A DNA stretch of 62,094 bases, from the NCBI GenBank assembly GCA_023150895.1, contig JAKLJY010000034.1, positions 5,143 to 67,236 of the forward strand, given 5' to 3'. The first letter of the stretch is position 1, and each line of letters starts with the position of its first letter. Of this stretch, positions 27,287 through 35,887 are shown in pieces. The stretch is from Myxococcota bacterium. GTDB taxonomy: Bacteria; Myxococcota_A; Bradymonadia; UBA7976; UBA1532. The translations under genes were made by a program, and so were the position numbers. The notes below the pieces were generated by a model. That model saw only the letters and a list, made by a program, of their open reading frames with translations, was not told the origin of the DNA and searched no databases.

Positions 27287-30118
27287 CGGCCGGCCCGCGA
27301 GTCGTTCGGCCCGCCGGCACAGCAGCTCGTCGAGGGCGTCGGGCGCGAGGCCGTCGCTGCGTCCGGACTGCTGATTCAGCAAGACATCGCGGTAATGGGG
27401 CGGCTCGACGACATACCGACGGACGATGGTCTCTTCGTCGCCCCGCGGCGGGTGCCTGCCCAGCGCCGCGGCCACGGCGCGCGCCAAGAGGGCGGTCTCG
27501 GCGAGCGGACGGTCGTTCTGCAGCAGCAAGCCGTCGTCGCACATGAAACGCGAACGCACCGCGCCGCCGAGCCGGCCCGTGGTCTCCATGGACCGCCGCT
27601 CGACCGCCCGGACGGGGCTCGGGGCCTCCCCCGGCTCGACCGGCACGACCCGAACGCGGGCCGTGACGCCGGGGGTGTCGGCGGGATGAGTCCGGCGCAC
27701 GCGATGGCGTCCCGCCTCACCGCGCAGTCTCCCGAAGGCGTGGGGACCGACGACGTGCAGAAGCGCCGGCTCGGCGTCCGATATCGGCTCGCACAGACGA
27801 TGAATCCGCAGTCCCCGGGCGGCCGCCCAGCGCTCGTACAGCGCCACCAGGAAGTCGACCGCGAGTGCGGATCCGGGCCCGCCCGCCGGTTGGATGGAGA
27901 CGTAGGCGTCCAGAGCGCCCTCTTCGCCGAAGACGCAGAGCTCGCGCCATGTGCGGCGAAGGCCGGCCTCGGCGGCGAGCAAGCGAGCGGCCAGCGTCGC
28001 GAGGGCCTCGCGGGGGAGGCCCGGACCGACGCCGTTCCGCAGTCGCGCGAGCGTCTCGGCGTGGCGGTCGAGCGCCGTCAACACCTCGCGGAGGGACGAC
28101 CGCTCGGTGGCGAGCCGCGTCGCCCGCGCGGGATCGCCCCAGGTCCCGAGCTTCGCGTGCTCGGCGTCGAGGGCGTCGAGTCTCGCCACGAGCGCCGGTC
28201 GGTCGACCTCGGCCTCCAGGCGGCGCAGCGCCGCATCGAACGCATCGAGGCGCGCCGCCGCGCCGTCCCGGGTCAGCGTCCGACCCGGCTCCATGGGAAC
28301 GGGCGTCGCCTCGCGTGCCACGGCCAGGCTCTCGTCGGTGTCCTCCACCCGGATGACGACCCGCCCGTCGCGGGCCTCGACGCGGAGGACGCTCCCGGGC
28401 AGCGGTGCGCGCTCCATGAGCGTCCGGGCCAGGGGCATGACCAGTAGACGCTCGACCTCGCGCTTGAGGGCCCGCGCGCCGTAGCGGGCGTCGAAACCGG
28501 CGCGGGCGACGAGGTCGAGCGCGGCGTCGTCGACCTCGACCCCCAGACGGCGCCGGACGAACCCGTCGCGGGCAAAGATCGTGTCGAGCTCCTGGCGGGC
28601 GATGCGGCGGACCTCCACCGGTGACAGCGGGTGAAAGACGACGACCCGCTGAAAGCGGTTGAGCAACTCCGGCCGGAAAACGGCGTCGAGCCCCGCCCGC
28701 ACGCTCGCGTCGTGGACCGCCCGATCCCGGTCGTCGCTCGACCGGCCGAAGCCGACGCTGCGGTCCGGGAGCCCGGAGCCCGCGTTGGACGTGCAGATGA
28801 CGATCGTGCTGCGGAAGTCCACGCGCTCGCCGTCCGGCCCGGTGAGGTGACCCTCGTCGAGCAGCGGCAGCAAGAGATCGAAGACGTCCGGATGTGCTTT
28901 CTCGAGCTCGTCGAGGAGCACCACCTGAAACGGTTGGGCGCGCACCGGTTCCAGCAGGCGGGCCCGCTGCTCGGGGTTTCGCGCCGACCCGACGAGCTGC
29001 TCGACGGCGAGGTAGTCCTTGAGCTCCGAGAGATCGACCCGCAGAAGCCGACTCGCGCTGCCGAAGAGAAAGGCCGCGAGGGCCCTGGCGAGCTCCGTCT
29101 TGCCGACCCCGGTGGGCCCCACGAAGAGGAAGCTGCCGATCGGCCGGGCCGGATCGGCGAGACCCGCCTTGAAGAGCGCAATGGTCTCGAGGACCGCCTC
29201 GATCGCCGGGGTCTGCCCGACGATCCGCTCGGTGAAATAGGCGCGTACATCGTCGAGGGCGCAAGGCTCCGACGCCGAGACGACGAACAGCGGCAATCCG
29301 GTGTCCTGCGCGAAGGCCCGTTCCACCGAGCCCTCGTCCAGGGTCAGCTCGGTATCGGCGCGAGCGCCGACGCCGGTGTCATCGCGTGGGACGGCATCCG
29401 CGATGCGCGCGAGGAGGTTGAGCTCGGGCCCCGGTGCGGGCGCCCTCGGCAGGAAGCGTGCGCACAGGCCCTGCAGCGTGCGCTTCGCCTCGGAGGTGAG
29501 CGCGAGTCGCAGCGCAGTGGCGCGGGCATCGACGATCGCCGCGGCCTGCGCCGGCTCGAGGGGGGGGACGGTCACGCGCTCGAACAGGGCTCTCAGCTCC
29601 GGGTTCCCCTCGAGCGCGGCCCACTGCTGCACCGTGACCTCCCCGAGAAGCACGAGCCGGCCGGCCTGCAGGGCCGGGCGCAACTGCGCGAGGACGTCCT
29701 CGGTCCCGCCGGTGCTGCGGCCCGCGCCCCGCAGGTGGGCCACGTCCGGCACGTAGAGCGCGACACCCGCCTCCCAGGCGGCCCGGACGACCGCGTCGAC
29801 CTTGGTCTGCCAATCGCCGACGTAGCGTGTTCCGGTCAGGAACCGGGCGGTCGGCCACTCGACGATCCGCTGAAGCCAGGCCGATTCGCGTCGCTCGGCC
29901 GCCAGGTGCGTGGCGAGGGCATGGACGACGCTCGTCCGGCCGACCCCGTGCGGGCCGACGAGCAGCACGGAGCGCTGCCGCTCGAGCAGTCGCCGGACGT
30001 GCTCGACCTGTCCGTCCCGGAATACGACCGGCGGCAGCTCACCCGCGAGGGCGGCGTCGGTGAGGTCCCGGCCCTCGTGCTCGAGGGCGTCGTCGAATCG
30101 GTCGGGCGCGCCGGACAT
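27254..30118 (-). CDS. Clp-type AAA+ ATPase fused to a release-factor-2-like protein
   Basis: 954 residues. Residues about 35-240 are a degenerate first AAA+ module (Walker A GPHGVGRTS, with arginine for lysine, and a weak Walker B). Residues about 295-500 are a canonical second AAA+ module: GPTGVGKTE, LLDELEKAHPD, TSNAG and the arginine-finger region RPELLNRF. They are followed by the Clp C-terminal small domain with GARALKREVERLL. From about residue 618 the sequence follows peptide chain release factor 2: an N-terminal helical hairpin with GTWGDPARATRLA (RF2 has fWdDpekA), a PCRF domain with IQPAGGPGS, LYERWAAARG and FGRLRGEAGRHRVRR, then a domain in which the GGQ loop reads GRLGGAVRSR, then the C-terminal RRYVVEPPHYRD. 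No normal GGQ remains. It starts at the ATG 30116-30118. Function unknown; see findings. Confidence 0.86.
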   Translation of the reverse strand: MSGAPDRFDDALEHEGRDLTDAALAGELPPVVFRDGQVEHVRRLLERQRSVLLVGPHGVGRTSVVHALATHLAAERRESAWLQRIVEWPTARFLTGTRYVGDWQTKVDAVVRAAWEAGVALYVPDVAHLRGAGRSTGGTEDVLAQLRPALQAGRLVLLGEVTVQQWAALEGNPELRALFERVTVPPLEPAQAAAIVDARATALRLALTSEAKRTLQGLCARFLPRAPAPGPELNLLARIADAVPRDDTGVGARADTELTLDEGSVERAFAQDTGLPLFVVSASEPCALDDVRAYFTERIVGQTPAIEAVLETIALFKAGLADPARPIGSFLFVGPTGVGKTELARALAAFLFGSASRLLRVDLSELKDYLAVEQLVGSARNPEQRARLLEPVRAQPFQVVLLDELEKAHPDVFDLLLPLLDEGHLTGPDGERVDFRSTIVICTSNAGSGLPDRSVGFGRSSDDRDRAVHDASVRAGLDAVFRPELLNRFQRVVVFHPLSPVEVRRIARQELDTIFARDGFVRRRLGVEVDDAALDLVARAGFDARYGARALKREVERLLVMPLARTLMERAPLPGSVLRVEARDGRVVIRVEDTDESLAVAREATPVPMEPGRTLTRDGAAARLDAFDAALRRLEAEVDRPALVARLDALDAEHAKLGTWGDPARATRLATERSSLREVLTALDRHAETLARLRNGVGPGLPREALATLAARLLAAEAGLRRTWRELCVFGEEGALDAYVSIQPAGGPGSALAVDFLVALYERWAAARGLRIHRLCEPISDAEPALLHVVGPHAFGRLRGEAGRHRVRRTHPADTPGVTARVRVVPVEPGEAPSPVRAVERRSMETTGRLGGAVRSRFMCDDGLLLQNDRPLAETALLARAVAAALGRHPPRGDEETIVRRYVVEPPHYRDVLLNQQSGRSDGLAPDALDELLCRRAERLAGRPSPFEAGLSVR

Positions 30119-30174
30119 GGGGTGCGTTACACCATGGTTCGTCCGAACGCGCCAAAACCGGGGCCTGCGGCGCG

Positions 30175-32247
30175 CTATCCGCGGGCGGTCGCCTGCTTGG
30201 CCTGAATGGCCGTCAGCGCGATGGTGAAGACGATGTCCTCGACGAGACACCCGCGGGAGAGGTCGTTGACGGGGCGATTGAGTCCCTGCAGCAGCGGACC
30301 CATCGCCACGACGCCGGCGCTGCGCTGCACCGCCTTGTAGGTCACGTTCCCCGTGTTGAGGTCGGGGAAGATGACGACGTTGGCCTTTCCGGCGACGGGA
30401 GAGCCGGGGGCCTTCGATCGGGCGACGTCCGGCATCACCGCCGCGTCGTACTGCAACGGCCCGTCGATCAGGAGATCGGGGCGCTGCTTCTTGGCGATCG
30501 CCGTCGCCTGGACGACGTGTTCGACGTCTTCTCCGCCGCCCGAGGCACCGGTCGAGTAGGACAACATCGCGACGCGCGGTGCGATCCCGAAGGCCGCCGC
30601 GGTATCCGCGCTCTGGATGGCAATGTCGGCGAGCTCCTCGGCCGTGGGGTTCGGCACGACCGCACAGTCGCCGAAGACGAGGACCTGCTCCGGGAGACAC
30701 ATGAAAAAGACGCTCGACACCAGGTTGCACCCCGGGACCGTCTTGATGAGCTGCAGCGCCGGCCGGATGGTGTGCGCCGTGGTGTGGACCGCGCCGGAAA
30801 CGAGCCCGTCGGCCTCCCCCGTCGCCATCATCATGGTGCCGACCATGATGGGATCCTGGAGCTCGATGACGGCTCGCTCGAGCGTCATGCCACGTGCCCG
30901 TCGCCGCGAAACGAGCGGCTCGACGTAGCGCTCGGAGAGGGTCGACGGATCGATGATCTCGATGCCGTCCGGGAGCTTCACGCCCTGCTTTCGGGCCTGG
31001 GCATGGACCTCGTCGGGCGGGCCGAGCAGCACGCACCGGGCGATGCCACGGGCCTGCACCTGCGCAGCGGCCGCGATCGTGCGTGGCTCCGTGCCTTCCG
31101 GCAGCACGATGCGTTTGTTGGCGGCGCGGGCCTCCTCGATGAGTCGATGCCGGAAGGCGGGCGGGGAGAGGCGCTGGGCGCGTCGCGTCGAGACCAGGCG
31201 GCGGACCCACTCCGGGTCGATCCGGTCGGCGACGAAGTTCATGGCCAGCTCGACGCGCTCTTTGTCGTCGATGGGGATCTGGCGATCGACGGCCTCCACC
31301 CGGGTCGCCGTCTGGTAGCTCGACTCGTCGACCTCGAGGACCGGCAGACCCGTCGCGAAGGCCGGCGCACAGAGCTGCATGACCCGCTCGTTGGGGGTCA
31401 CCCCGCCCGTCAGGACCAGGCCCGAGATGCGCATGCCCCCGAGCACGGCCAGGGACACCGCCAGGATGATGTCGTCCCGATCGGCCGGGGTGATGAGCAG
31501 CCGGTCGGGTACGAAGACCTTGACCGCGTTGGGCACGGTCATCGCGCAGAGCTGGACGTCGCGGTAGCGCCGCAGGTGCATGTCGCCGGCGTTGCGGACC
31601 CGCGCCCCGATGGCGGCGGCGAGGTCCTTGACGCGCAGGGCGGTCAGCTCGGGCCGCATCGGCAGGATGGCGAGCGGCGTCAGACCCTCGGCCGCGACGG
31701 CGCCGGCCCAGGCGTCCAGCCAGCTTTCGTCTTCGACCTTGACGAAGTTCACGATGCAGCTCACCGACCGGCCTTCCCCGGGCGGCCCGAAACCGCGGGC
31801 GGCGATGGCGAGCGCGTCGGCGAGCTCGGCGGGCTGCTGGTCGACGGGCGCGCCCACCAGGACCAGCTCGGCGTCCAGCGCCTTGAGCATCAGGGCGTTG
31901 ACGCGCTGCGAATAGACGAGGCCGCCCTCGGGCACCATGCCCTCGACGATGAGGACGTCGGCGCCCTCACCGGCCGCGGCCGACACGGCGACGACCCGCT
32001 CCATGAGCGTCTGGTCGTCGCCCGCGGAGAGCAGCGCCTCGACCTCCGGGCGCGGAATCGGCGGGGGGGGCGAGAGGCTCGAACCGAGGCGGACGAGGGC
32101 GAGGCTGGGGTCCTCGGCGCGCGTGCCGATGGGGCGAACGAAAGCGACGCGGACGCCCTGGCGATCCAGGGCGCGCAGAAGGCCGAGCGCGGCGGTGGTC
32201 AGACCGACGCTGCGACCGGCGGGGGCGAGCAGCAATGTGCGAGGCAT
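30175..32247 (-). CDS. pta: Phosphate acetyltransferase
   Basis: 690 residues, the long Pta form. An N-terminal P-loop-like domain (about 1-220) begins LLLAPAGRSVGLTT, a DRTGG-type middle domain follows at about 230-340, and the catalytic PTA_PTB domain fills 370-690, with IVLPEGTEPRTIAA, VSGAVHTTAHTIRPALQ and FPDLNTGNVTYKA. The enzyme interconverts acetyl-CoA and acetyl phosphate. It lies 13 bases after ackA on the same strand, forming the acetate overflow/uptake operon. The N-terminal domain often senses metabolites in long Pta enzymes; the loop here is altered, so regulation may differ. Confidence 0.94.
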   Translation of the reverse strand: MPRTLLLAPAGRSVGLTTAALGLLRALDRQGVRVAFVRPIGTRAEDPSLALVRLGSSLSPPPPIPRPEVEALLSAGDDQTLMERVVAVSAAAGEGADVLIVEGMVPEGGLVYSQRVNALMLKALDAELVLVGAPVDQQPAELADALAIAARGFGPPGEGRSVSCIVNFVKVEDESWLDAWAGAVAAEGLTPLAILPMRPELTALRVKDLAAAIGARVRNAGDMHLRRYRDVQLCAMTVPNAVKVFVPDRLLITPADRDDIILAVSLAVLGGMRISGLVLTGGVTPNERVMQLCAPAFATGLPVLEVDESSYQTATRVEAVDRQIPIDDKERVELAMNFVADRIDPEWVRRLVSTRRAQRLSPPAFRHRLIEEARAANKRIVLPEGTEPRTIAAAAQVQARGIARCVLLGPPDEVHAQARKQGVKLPDGIEIIDPSTLSERYVEPLVSRRRARGMTLERAVIELQDPIMVGTMMMATGEADGLVSGAVHTTAHTIRPALQLIKTVPGCNLVSSVFFMCLPEQVLVFGDCAVVPNPTAEELADIAIQSADTAAAFGIAPRVAMLSYSTGASGGGEDVEHVVQATAIAKKQRPDLLIDGPLQYDAAVMPDVARSKAPGSPVAGKANVVIFPDLNTGNVTYKAVQRSAGVVAMGPLLQGLNRPVNDLSRGCLVEDIVFTIALTAIQAKQATARG

Positions 32248-32260
32248 GGGGGGTCCGGGG

Positions 32261-33445
32261 TCAGGCCGCCGCGACCAGGGCGGCGGTGTCGTGGGCGATC
32301 ATGAGCTCCTCGTCGGTCGGAACGACGAGGGCCTGGGGGGACGTCGACCGCGTGATCCGGCCCGCGCGACCACGGATGGCCAGGGCGTTGGCGGACGGAT
32401 CGAGGTCGAGCCCGAGGAAACCGAGCAGTGCGACGATGCGGGCGCGCATGGCGACGCCGTTCTCGCCGATGCCCCCCGTGAAGACCAGGGCATCGAGGCG
32501 CCCGAGGGCCACGACCAGGCCGGCGAGCTGTTTGGCGGCGACGTAGGCGAATACCTCGACGGCCAGGGCCGCCCGGGCATCGCCTGCGGCGGCGTCGTCC
32601 TCCAGCGTGCGCAGGTCGTTGGAGTGCCCGGAGAGGCCGAGGAGGCCGGAGCGTTTGTTCAGCACGTCGAGGACCCGATCGGCGCTCTCGCCCGTCGCCC
32701 GCGCGACGTGGCCGATCAGCGCCGGATCCACGCTGCCGGAGCGCGTGCCCATCACCAACCCCTCGAGTGGGGTCAACCCCATGGTGGTGTCCACGCTGCG
32801 ACCGTCGAGGACCGCCGTCGCCGAGCACCCGTTCCCGAGATGGGCGGTGACGAGCGCGCCGGCGTCCGGGGCGAGACCGAGCAGCTCCTGCGCCTTGCGC
32901 GCCACATAGCGGTGGCTCGTCCCGTGGAACCCGTAACGTCGCACGCCATGGGCCTCCCGCCACTCGAGCGGCACCGGATAGGTGTACGCGCGGGGCGGCA
33001 TCGTCTGGTGGAAGGCCGTGTCGAAGACGGCGACCTGCGCCAGCGTCGGCAAGAGCTCGCCGGCGATGCGAATGCCCTGCAGATTCGGCGGGTTGTGCAA
33101 GGGACCGAGCGGCACGCAGGCCTCGATCTGGCGCACGACCTCGGGAGTGATGCGCATCGAGCCGCTGAAGCGCGCCCCCCCGTGCACGACGCGGTGACCG
33201 ACGCCGCAGAGCGTGCCGGCGAGGCCGCACGGTGCGAGCAGGGCGACCGCGGCCCGGAGCGCGCCGTCGTGATCGGCGCCCGGGAGGGGCCGGGTGTGCT
33301 TCTCGTCGGCGAAGGTCCACTCGAGGGTGGCTTCGGCGGACCCGAGGCGCTGCGCCTGACCGGTCAGGTGGCGGGCGCCGGTGACGGCGTCGAGGACGGC
33401 GAACTTGGCGGACGAACTGCCGCAGTTGAGAACCAGAACGTTCAT
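32261..33445 (-). CDS. ackA: Acetate kinase
   Basis: 394 residues. It carries the acetokinase signatures LVLNCGSSSAKF at the N-terminus, HRVVHGG, VFDTAFHQTMPP and YGFHGTSHRY, and the nucleotide-binding FTGGIGENG near the C-terminus. It converts acetyl phosphate and ADP to acetate and ATP, or the reverse. The ATG at 33443-33445 is chosen over an upstream in-frame start at 33481 because it begins at the conserved first strand and the family has no extension. A perfect 15-bp palindrome lies 29-43 bases upstream of the start and is a good candidate operator for the ackA-pta operon. Confidence 0.95.
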   Translation of the reverse strand: MNVLVLNCGSSSAKFAVLDAVTGARHLTGQAQRLGSAEATLEWTFADEKHTRPLPGADHDGALRAAVALLAPCGLAGTLCGVGHRVVHGGARFSGSMRITPEVVRQIEACVPLGPLHNPPNLQGIRIAGELLPTLAQVAVFDTAFHQTMPPRAYTYPVPLEWREAHGVRRYGFHGTSHRYVARKAQELLGLAPDAGALVTAHLGNGCSATAVLDGRSVDTTMGLTPLEGLVMGTRSGSVDPALIGHVARATGESADRVLDVLNKRSGLLGLSGHSNDLRTLEDDAAAGDARAALAVEVFAYVAAKQLAGLVVALGRLDALVFTGGIGENGVAMRARIVALLGFLGLDLDPSANALAIRGRAGRITRSTSPQALVVPTDEELMIAHDTAALVAAA

Positions 33446-33473
33446 TTGAAGCCCGGGGGAAGGGAAGGACCGT

Positions 33474-33488
33474 TTGTGCATTGCACAA
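33474..33488. promoter_or_regulatory. 15-bp perfect palindrome upstream of ackA
   Basis: TTGTGCA, one central T, then TGCACAA. It lies in the 223-base gap between the divergent ackA-pta and MacB-like permease genes, 29 bases before the ackA ATG. A second TTGTGCA half-site is at 33551-33557. The shape (7-1-7, AT-rich ends in a GC-rich genome) is typical of a dimeric repressor operator. The binding protein is not known from this window. Confidence 0.5.
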
Positions 33489-33668
33489 TAGACACCTTCG
33501 GCAGGAACGTCGAGGCGCTGAAGCGCGCGGATTGTCAGAGGTCAATTCCGTTGTGCAGGCGCGTCGTCGGGGACGCCCGCGCCCGGCGCGCCGCTGCGCT
33601 TGACCCCCCCGGGGGCAGCCTCGATAATCGCGCGCCCATGACCCCGACTGCCTCCCCCGGTGCCCGCC

Positions 33669-34880
33669 ATGTGGGCTGATGCTGCGCGACAGGCGTTCAT
33701 CTCGTTGCGGCGCAGGCCGGGGCAGAGCGCGCTCACCGTGCTCGGCCTGACGATCGGGGTCGCGTCGTTCATTGCCATCGTGGCCTTCGCCGAAGGGGCA
33801 CGGGGCTCGGTCATGGCCCAGTTCGAGAGCCTCGGCACCGGCGTCGTCTACGTCAGCTCGCGGATCGGCACCACGACGCCGAAGCTCAAGCCCGCCCGGC
33901 CGCTGACGGACGACGACGTCGTCGCGTTGCGACGGGCGTTCGGTGAGACGACACTCGTGACCGCCTACCTCCGACGGCTCACGGAAGTTCGCCTCGAAGG
34001 CCGACCGGCCGTCACGACGATGCTCCAGGGCAGCCGCCCGGAGTTCTTCACCCTGCGGGACTGGCCGGCCGAGCGCGGCGGTCTCTTCGTCGAGTCGGAC
34101 GAGACGGCCCGTGCCAATCTGTGCGTCCTGGGTCAGACGCCCGCGCGGGCGCTTTTCGGCGAGGCCGATCCCGTCGGCCGCTCGATGAAGATCGGACGCG
34201 GGTTGCACTGCAAAGTCATCGGCGTGCTCGCGCCGAAGGGCGTCACGTCCTCCGGCGTCGATCAGGACGACATTCTGCACGTCCCCGTACGCACGTTCAT
34301 GACGGAGTACGGCTTCGACTACGGCTACAACGGCATCGGCGTCGGCCTGCCGGACGGCACGAGCGCGTCGGAGGGCAAGCGCGTGACGCAGCGCACCCTG
34401 CGGCGTACGCACGGCCTCGACGCCGACGACGGCGACGACTTCGGCATCTCCTCGCCGGACGATCTGCAGCGCGTCGCCTCGAACACCTCGGTGCTCTTGC
34501 GCAACCTGCTCGCCGGCGTTGCGCTCATCTCGCTGCTCGTCGGCGGCATCGGCATCATGAACATGCTGCTGGTGGCCGTGACCGCTCGCACGCAGGAGAT
34601 CGGCATCCGGCTGGCGATCGGAGCGCCGCCGTCGGCCGTGCGACTTCAGTTTCTGGCGGAGGCCTTCGTCCTGTCGCTGGTGGGGACTGCGGTGGGCGTG
34701 GCCCTCGGCGCGCTCGCGGCGACGACGGTGGCGGACGGCATGGGCTTCACCCGGGCGCTCGACGCGCAGACGCTGGGGCTCGGCGCGCTCTTCGGGGTCG
34801 GCGTCGGCACCGCGTTCGGCATCATCCCCGCCCGCAACGCCTCGCTCCTCGACCCCATCGTCGCCTTGCGACACGAATGA
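33669..34880 (+). CDS. MacB/FtsX-type ABC transporter permease
   Basis: 403 residues. The first membrane helix follows RRRPGQSALTVLGLTIGVASF, the MacB_PCD start motif. A periplasmic domain of about 230 residues contains ADPVGRSMKI. The C-terminal half has the three-helix FtsX core, with SLLVGGIGIMNMLLVAV, ARTQEIGIRLAIGA and the closing PARNASLLDPIVALRHE, a hallmark of the family. The ATG at 33669 is preferred; a GTG at 33660 is possible. No ATPase gene lies beside it, so a separate LolD/MacB-like ATPase must serve it. It probably moves lipoproteins or small molecules across the envelope. The FemAB-like gene starts 13 bases after its stop. Confidence 0.85.
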   Translation: MWADAARQAFISLRRRPGQSALTVLGLTIGVASFIAIVAFAEGARGSVMAQFESLGTGVVYVSSRIGTTTPKLKPARPLTDDDVVALRRAFGETTLVTAYLRRLTEVRLEGRPAVTTMLQGSRPEFFTLRDWPAERGGLFVESDETARANLCVLGQTPARALFGEADPVGRSMKIGRGLHCKVIGVLAPKGVTSSGVDQDDILHVPVRTFMTEYGFDYGYNGIGVGLPDGTSASEGKRVTQRTLRRTHGLDADDGDDFGISSPDDLQRVASNTSVLLRNLLAGVALISLLVGGIGIMNMLLVAVTARTQEIGIRLAIGAPPSAVRLQFLAEAFVLSLVGTAVGVALGALAATTVADGMGFTRALDAQTLGLGALFGVGVGTAFGIIPARNASLLDPIVALRHE

Positions 34881-34893
34881 ACGGCGGCCCGCG

Positions 34894-35853
34894 GTGAGTG
34901 ACGTGACGTGGCGCTGGGCGGCCCGGGACGCCCCCCCCGAGGCCGGCAGCATCTTTCAGACGTCCGGGTGGTTCGCCGTCAAGCGGCCCGGCGGTCGTCA
35001 CCGCGTCGCCGAGTGCCTGCGGGACGGCCGGCGCGTGGCGTCGATGGGCTTGCGCGAGGTCCGGACGGCGGGCGTCGTGAAGCGCATCGAGCTTCTGGCG
35101 GAGCCCCGGGGCGAGACCGGCGAAACGCTCGATCAGGCCGAGGCGCTGAGCGCGTTCCTCGCGTTCGCCCGTCGGGAGGGCATCGACCTGGTCGAGTCGT
35201 TCTCGAACATGGCGCGTTGGACGCATCCGGGCCTGGCGGCGGTGCTCTCCGACGCCGAAACGGAGCCCTTCGGCACGTACCGCGTGGACCTGTCCCCGGG
35301 CGTCGATGCACTGCGCGCGGGCATGCACTCCGAACATCGCCGCCTGCTGCGCAAGGCCGAGGCGGCGGGGGTCATCGTCCGGCCGATCCTGCCCGCGGAC
35401 GCGTTCATCGACCTCATGGACGAGACCTACGGGCGAGGCGGCAAGGAGCGGCCCTTCGACGAGGCGTACCTGCGGCGGGTGATCGACGCTCGCGAGACCC
35501 TCGATCTCCTCGTCTTCTCGGCCTGGTCCGGCGACACGCTCGAGGCCGCGGCGATCATCCCGTTCGACCGGAGCCGGGGGTACTACCTGCACGGTGCGAG
35601 CCGCACGAACGCGGCGCAAGGGGCCACCGTCGCGGTGCAGATGGCGGCCATGGCGGCGCTCAAGGCGAAGGGCGTCGGCGTCTACGACCTCGGGGGCGCA
35701 CGCCGAGAGACCACCGACGAGCGGCTGCGCGGGATCTTTCGCTTCAAGGAGCGGGTCGGGGGCGTCTTCGAGGATTGCCTCCGCTGGCGATGCCCGTTGA
35801 CGGCCGTCGGTCGGGGAGGGCTTGCGCTGGCGCATCGGCTCGGGGCGTTCTGA
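34894..35853 (+). CDS. FemAB-like GNAT-fold acyl/aminoacyltransferase
   Basis: 319 residues from a GTG at 34894, 13 bases after the permease stop. The sequence fits the FemAB/BioF2-like (PF13480) transferase family: an N-terminal IFQTSGWFAVKRPG, where Q-T/S-x-W is a family landmark, then SEHRRLLRKAEAAGVIV and a C-terminal GYYLHGASRTNAAQGATVAVQM followed by GVGVYDLGGARRE and GIFRFKERVGG. These resemble peptidoglycan bridge-forming transferases and exopolysaccharide-modifying relatives. The acceptor is unknown; a cell-envelope role is consistent with its coupling to a MacB-like permease and the polysaccharide cluster that follows on the other strand. Confidence 0.82.
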   Translation: MSDVTWRWAARDAPPEAGSIFQTSGWFAVKRPGGRHRVAECLRDGRRVASMGLREVRTAGVVKRIELLAEPRGETGETLDQAEALSAFLAFARREGIDLVESFSNMARWTHPGLAAVLSDAETEPFGTYRVDLSPGVDALRAGMHSEHRRLLRKAEAAGVIVRPILPADAFIDLMDETYGRGGKERPFDEAYLRRVIDARETLDLLVFSAWSGDTLEAAAIIPFDRSRGYYLHGASRTNAAQGATVAVQMAAMAALKAKGVGVYDLGGARRETTDERLRGIFRFKERVGGVFEDCLRWRCPLTAVGRGGLALAHRLGAF

Positions 35854-35887
35854 GGCGTCCGAGGCCCGCCCCGTTGCTCACATGCTC

